Origin: Stentor coeruleus
Lineage: Eukaryota > Ciliophora > Heterotrichea > Heterotrichida > Stentoridae
NCBI GenBank assembly: GCA_001970955.1
Contig: MPUH01000596.1
Location: forward strand, 1-43,766
Direction of reading: 5' to 3'
DNA: 43,766 nucleotides
The notes beneath the pieces were generated by a model. That model saw only the letters and a list, made by a program, of their open reading frames with translations. It was not told where the DNA came from and did no database searches. This document shows, in pieces, positions 39,463 through 43,766 of the stretch; the first letter of the stretch is position 1; every line of letters begins with the position of its first letter. The position numbers and the translations under genes are program-made.

Positions 39463-39828
39463 TTAGAGTTTATTGAATTTTTGCGCTTGGATCACTGGGT
39501 TTTCTTCTGATAGTTTTCGGATCCCAATAGTTTTGTGGTCAAAGGTGCATTTATGCTCTTCAGGCAGACGATGATTTGTACAGAAATATTGAGAGCATTT
39601 GCAACGGAAGTTGATATTACCAAGTCTTTTATTACAAGTTGCACATCTATCTGGAGAGGATTGAGGGGCATGCTTAGCTTCTTCTAATATTATTGGAGCT
39701 GTATTTAAGATTTCTGATACGGTTTGCAAAGTGTCTTTTTTTAGACGACTTTCTTTGAAGCACTTTGAACACAAGCCTTCTTGGTTACCGAAAAATAAAT
39801 TGCAGTTGGTGCAAAGACTTGGATCCAT
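39463..39828 (-). CDS. A20/AN1 zinc-finger protein
   Basis: 121 aa, the usual size of stress-associated A20/AN1 proteins. The N-terminal A20 finger (LCTNCNLFFGNQEGLCSKC) has Cys at 6, 9, 20 and 23. The C-terminal AN1 finger (CATCNKRLGNINFRCKC, then YFCTNHRLPEEHKC) has the standard Cys/His pattern. Such proteins (ZFAND5/6-like) bind ubiquitin through A20 and help stress responses and the proteasome. The ATG follows AATAATAA. It converges with the ENTH gene. Confidence 0.92.
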   Translation of the reverse strand: MDPSLCTNCNLFFGNQEGLCSKCFKESRLKKDTLQTVSEILNTAPIILEEAKHAPQSSPDRCATCNKRLGNINFRCKCSQYFCTNHRLPEEHKCTFDHKTIGIRKLSEENPVIQAQKFNKL

Positions 39829-39912
39829 TTATTATTAGACTTATACACACCATTTCTTATGTGTTTTTGTCTTGAGGCTTGTGAATTTGGGGATTCGGTG
39901 TGGGTTTGAAGA

Positions 39913-40129
39913 TGTTTTGATAAAGGATGAAGTGGTTTGTAGGGAAGAAATATGATTTTTTTTGTTATTTGAGGGGTATGCGATTTTATAGAATAATTTT
40001 TGGATTTTTTTTTTTGGATTNGTGTTTTGATAAAGGATGAAGTGGTTTGTAGGGAAGAAATATGATTTTTTTGTTATTTGAGGGGTATGCGATTTTATAG
40101 AATAATTTTTGGATTTTTTTTTTTGGATT
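39913..40129. repeat. About 107-bp direct duplication around a single N (contig join)
   Basis: 39913-40020 and 40023-40129 match except for one T fewer in the second copy; N at 40021. Confidence 0.88.
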
Positions 40130-40276
40130 AGAAGAAATGATGAATAAAAATTAGTTTTTATTAATGATAATATAATAAGAATGATAGTTAGTAGTTATTG
40201 GTTTAGAAGAAATGATGAATAAAAATTAGTTTTTATTAATGATAATATAATAAGAATGATAGTTAGTAGTTATTGG
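40128..40276. repeat. 74-bp tandem duplication
   Basis: 40128-40201 and 40203-40276 are identical, with one base between and no N. It directly adjoins a contig-join duplication, so it may also be an assembly artefact. Confidence 0.85.
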
Positions 40277-41152
40277 TATTTATAGTATTTTTGGTTAGTC
40301 ATATATCTAGTTTATTTGTGCCAATAAGTTTTATTATTCTTATATGAATATATATTTATCAACGTGAAAACTAAAATAAATACTTATGGGGGATAAGAAA
40401 TTATTAGAAGAGTTGAATAAGTAACTAATACCTTCTTAACTTTATGGTTAAGGATATAGATTGATATATAAAAACTTAATTGAATTTAGTTAGAAAAATG
40501 TATACAAGAAACCAAGGTTTAATTGATTTTTTAAATTCTTATGATATAATTACTAGTAAAAAAATTATAGTTTTGGTGAATAATGGAGAATAGTTAAATA
40601 TAGTTTTCAAGTTTCAATACTTTATTACTTGTCGATATAGTAAAATATTTTCCTATATCTAAATAGAAAAGAAATTGTTTTTTCATAAGAAAATAGGCTG
40701 TTATACGGGTTAAAAATGGGAAAATTATTGAATTATACAATTGGTAGGAAGGGTTATGAGGAATACAGATGGGTTTAAGAGAATATTAAGGGCTTTTATT
40801 TATAAGAACTTATCGTGATTTTAATATATTTAGAGATTGATAGCTTTAATATATTTTTGTGTTAACTAGAGAGATTAATGTGTTTTTTACAATTTAATAT
40901 TAAAAAAAGTAAGATTTTAATGTCAGTTTATAGGTATTTATGTTTAATGTTAATGATATAACTAGAATGATTATATAGTACAATAATAGATTTATTTTAG
41001 ATTATATTGTATATAAAAACAAGTTTTTATTTATAAATTTCATACAGAAAATCATCTCTGGAAAATACTTACAAATAATTCCTTAAGAAATATCTATTAT
41101 AGTAATCATCCAATAATATAACATTCAACTACATTTCCTTAAGTACAAATAT

Positions 41153-41248
41153 TATTTTAAATTAAGGGGTGTATCGCTCCCATTTAAGGAAGCCCATTCC
41201 GGATTTCGAGGGGGCTCCGGACAGCCAGGAGGATCTTAATTTAAAGTA
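41153..41248. other. GC-rich element bounded by a 14-bp inverted repeat
   Basis: The ends (41153-41166 and 41235-41248) are complementary over 14 positions with one G-T pair (core TTTAAATTAAG / CTTAATTTAAA). The interior is GC-rich and can pair further: CTCC with GGAG, AGCCC with GGGCT, and the self-complementary TCCGGA occurring twice. It could be a small structured RNA of about 96 nt or a miniature terminal-inverted-repeat element. No target-site duplication is obvious, and no RNA family recognised. Confidence 0.45.
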
Positions 41249-41856
41249 CTACTACTATAATTTATTTCTTTTCCAACAACCTCACTCCTCACATATTTTT
41301 TCCAATAATTTCTCCATCCAAAAAAAATCCTTAAATTGTCCAATAAAACCACCTAATAAATTCCAACAACTTCAAAAGTTTTTTCTCATACCTAGCCTAC
41401 AACAAAAACCTTCATATCAAAAGCATACATCTTTAATAAAAAAAATCATTTTCTTCCTTTGATTCTTAAGCCAACCCTTCATCATCAAACACCTAAGAAA
41501 TTTTCCCAGTCTTACCATAACACTCTTAATCCTAAAACTATCCCAATTCCTCTCCTCATTTTTTCTTATAAGACTTACTTCTAAAAATCATACCATCAAA
41601 AAATCAACTTAACCTTCCCATATAAAAACCATCTTTTAATCTCTTATAAATTTCCAAAACATTTTTTCATAACCTCACCTTATTTCTTCTCAACTCATCC
41701 ATAGCCTCTCAAGCAAAACTCAACTATTAAAAACCAAAATATTCTTATCCTAAATAACCAAATTCCTTCATAAAATCTCCCTCTACACAAATATCATTTA
41801 TAACAATTTCTAGGCTAAAAACTTATGCTTATCCATTTATATCTCATATCAAGCTA

Positions 41857-43008
<1,152 letters not shown>

Positions 43009-43689
43009 ATGGACTTCCATTCTTCCCCTCGTGCAAAAATTAGAGTCGTGGCATATCACCCAACACAAACCTCTCTAGAAAAATCCAATAATCAACTAAC
43101 ACCTACAGGGACAAGACAATGTTCAAGTTTTATCGAATCAAAAAAAAACCAAAAATCAAGCACAGTCGGTATGCAAAAGTCCTTAAAAATCTTCAAAGCC
43201 AAAATCGATCCTCAAATCCAAGTTATTTCACGACCAAGAAAAATCTCAGGCTTACGAAATACAATAGTAAATATAGCTAATGAAAGCCAACTTCAGGAAA
43301 TTCGAAACCTTAAGTCAGAAATATCAACACTTAAAGTATCTTTAGACACAGCATCTACACAAATTGAAAATCTTAAAGAAAGTTATGAGAAAAAAATAAA
43401 AGACTTGCAAGATGAAAACAATCATTATAAAAGAGAACTTTTCCGTCTTGTTGACTTAATAGTTGGAAGTAGTGAAATTAGTAACAAATTTCGTAAAGAA
43501 CTTTGTGAGTTTTTAAAAGCTAGAAATATATATAAAGGATTAGAATTATCAAAGATCTTTGATGATAATAAAAGATTAGTATTTGAATTAAACCCTTTTG
43601 AAGTTGTGACTGCATATAAAAGTGAAGAATCAACAGCACGATTTCAGTCTTTACCTGAAGCTCAGTTGATTTTATATTTAAAAATATAG
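43009..43689 (+). CDS. Coiled-coil protein, probably frameshifted near the window edge
   Basis: The frame encodes 226 residues: a basic Ser-rich N terminus, then a coiled coil from about residue 90 (EIRNLKSEISTLKVSL, IENLKESYEKKIKDLQDENN) and a helical part. It stops at TAG 43687-43689. A different frame is open and protein-like from about 43659 to the end of the window (SVDFIFKNIAQIKDIINTVN...). It differs by one base from the frame in use and I found no 15- or 16-nt intron that would join them. A one-base deletion in the sequence near 43656-43665 would explain it, and the gene then continues beyond the window. Family not recognised. Confidence 0.68.
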   Translation: MDFHSSPRAKIRVVAYHPTQTSLEKSNNQLTPTGTRQCSSFIESKKNQKSSTVGMQKSLKIFKAKIDPQIQVISRPRKISGLRNTIVNIANESQLQEIRNLKSEISTLKVSLDTASTQIENLKESYEKKIKDLQDENNHYKRELFRLVDLIVGSSEISNKFRKELCEFLKARNIYKGLELSKIFDDNKRLVFELNPFEVVTAYKSEESTARFQSLPEAQLILYLKI

Positions 43690-43766
43690 CTCAAATAAAA
43701 GATATTATAAACACTGTTAATGAAGGGATTATCTTAGAAGCATTTTTAGAGAATAATGATGAATAT

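Larger units (their letters stand above)
39829..41856. other. Two-kb region with assembly duplications and one structured element, no gene
   Basis: Contains the duplications at 39913-40129 and 40128-40276, a balanced AT-rich stretch (40300-41150) and the GC-rich hairpin element at 41153-41248. From 41250 to 41856 it is strongly C-rich and G-poor, as expected downstream of the minus-strand ZNF330 gene. A plus-strand frame at 41169-41462 starts in the GC-rich element and runs into low complexity; not annotated. Confidence 0.5.

Overview
The window looks like macronuclear DNA of a heterotrich ciliate, most probably Stentor or a close relative. It is AT-rich and densely packed with single-copy protein genes. 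Several genes become continuous only when introns of exactly 15 nt (GTA...TAG) are removed; I could place five of these by reading frame. Genes end in TAA, TAG and TGA, and Trp is TGG throughout, so the standard code fits. Heterotrichs are known for 15-nt introns; Stentor keeps the standard code, whereas Blepharisma reads TGA as Trp. This assignment is inference from sequence features only.

Layout. 1-5.3 kb: the end of a DOP1-like gene, two unrecognised small genes and a zinc-free quinone-oxidoreductase-like MDR enzyme. 5.3-12.2 kb: an atypical, gene-poor island with three minus-strand paralogues of a septin/AIG1-like P-loop GTPase, relics of further copies, repeats, and a GC-rich structured element that may be a non-coding RNA. 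12.4-17.4 kb: a myristoylation-type EF-hand-like protein, a four-exon SHIPPO-repeat protein sharing a 35-bp divergent promoter with a calcyphosin-like EF-hand protein, a CFAP97-like protein and a secreted DOMON protein. 18.4-31.8 kb: a coiled-coil protein, a protein with two cyclic-nucleotide-binding domains, a SPAG17/PF6-like central-apparatus protein, an F-box-like protein, a SEC14-like protein, a p25-alpha/TPPP-like protein, an ataxin-10-like protein and an unknown. 32.3-39.8 kb: coiled-coil proteins, a dual-specificity phosphatase, a zinc-finger/coiled-coil protein, a CEP57-like protein, an ENTH/epsin-like protein and an A20/AN1 zinc-finger protein. 41.1-43.8 kb: a small hairpin-bounded GC-rich element, a ZNF330 orthologue and a coiled-coil gene that appears frameshifted near the right edge.

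The ordinary genes form no operon-like pathway. Many are cilium or centriole parts (SHIPPO repeats, calcyphosin, CFAP97, SPAG17, p25-alpha, CEP57-like), as expected for a heavily ciliated cell. Outside the GTPase island, intergenic DNA is strongly strand-asymmetric: on the coding strand it is C-rich and G-poor before a gene, and G-rich and C-poor after it. Start codons usually sit directly after a TATAA-like tract.

Five single-N positions are flanked by near-identical direct duplications and are almost certainly contig-join artefacts. One splits the first gene.
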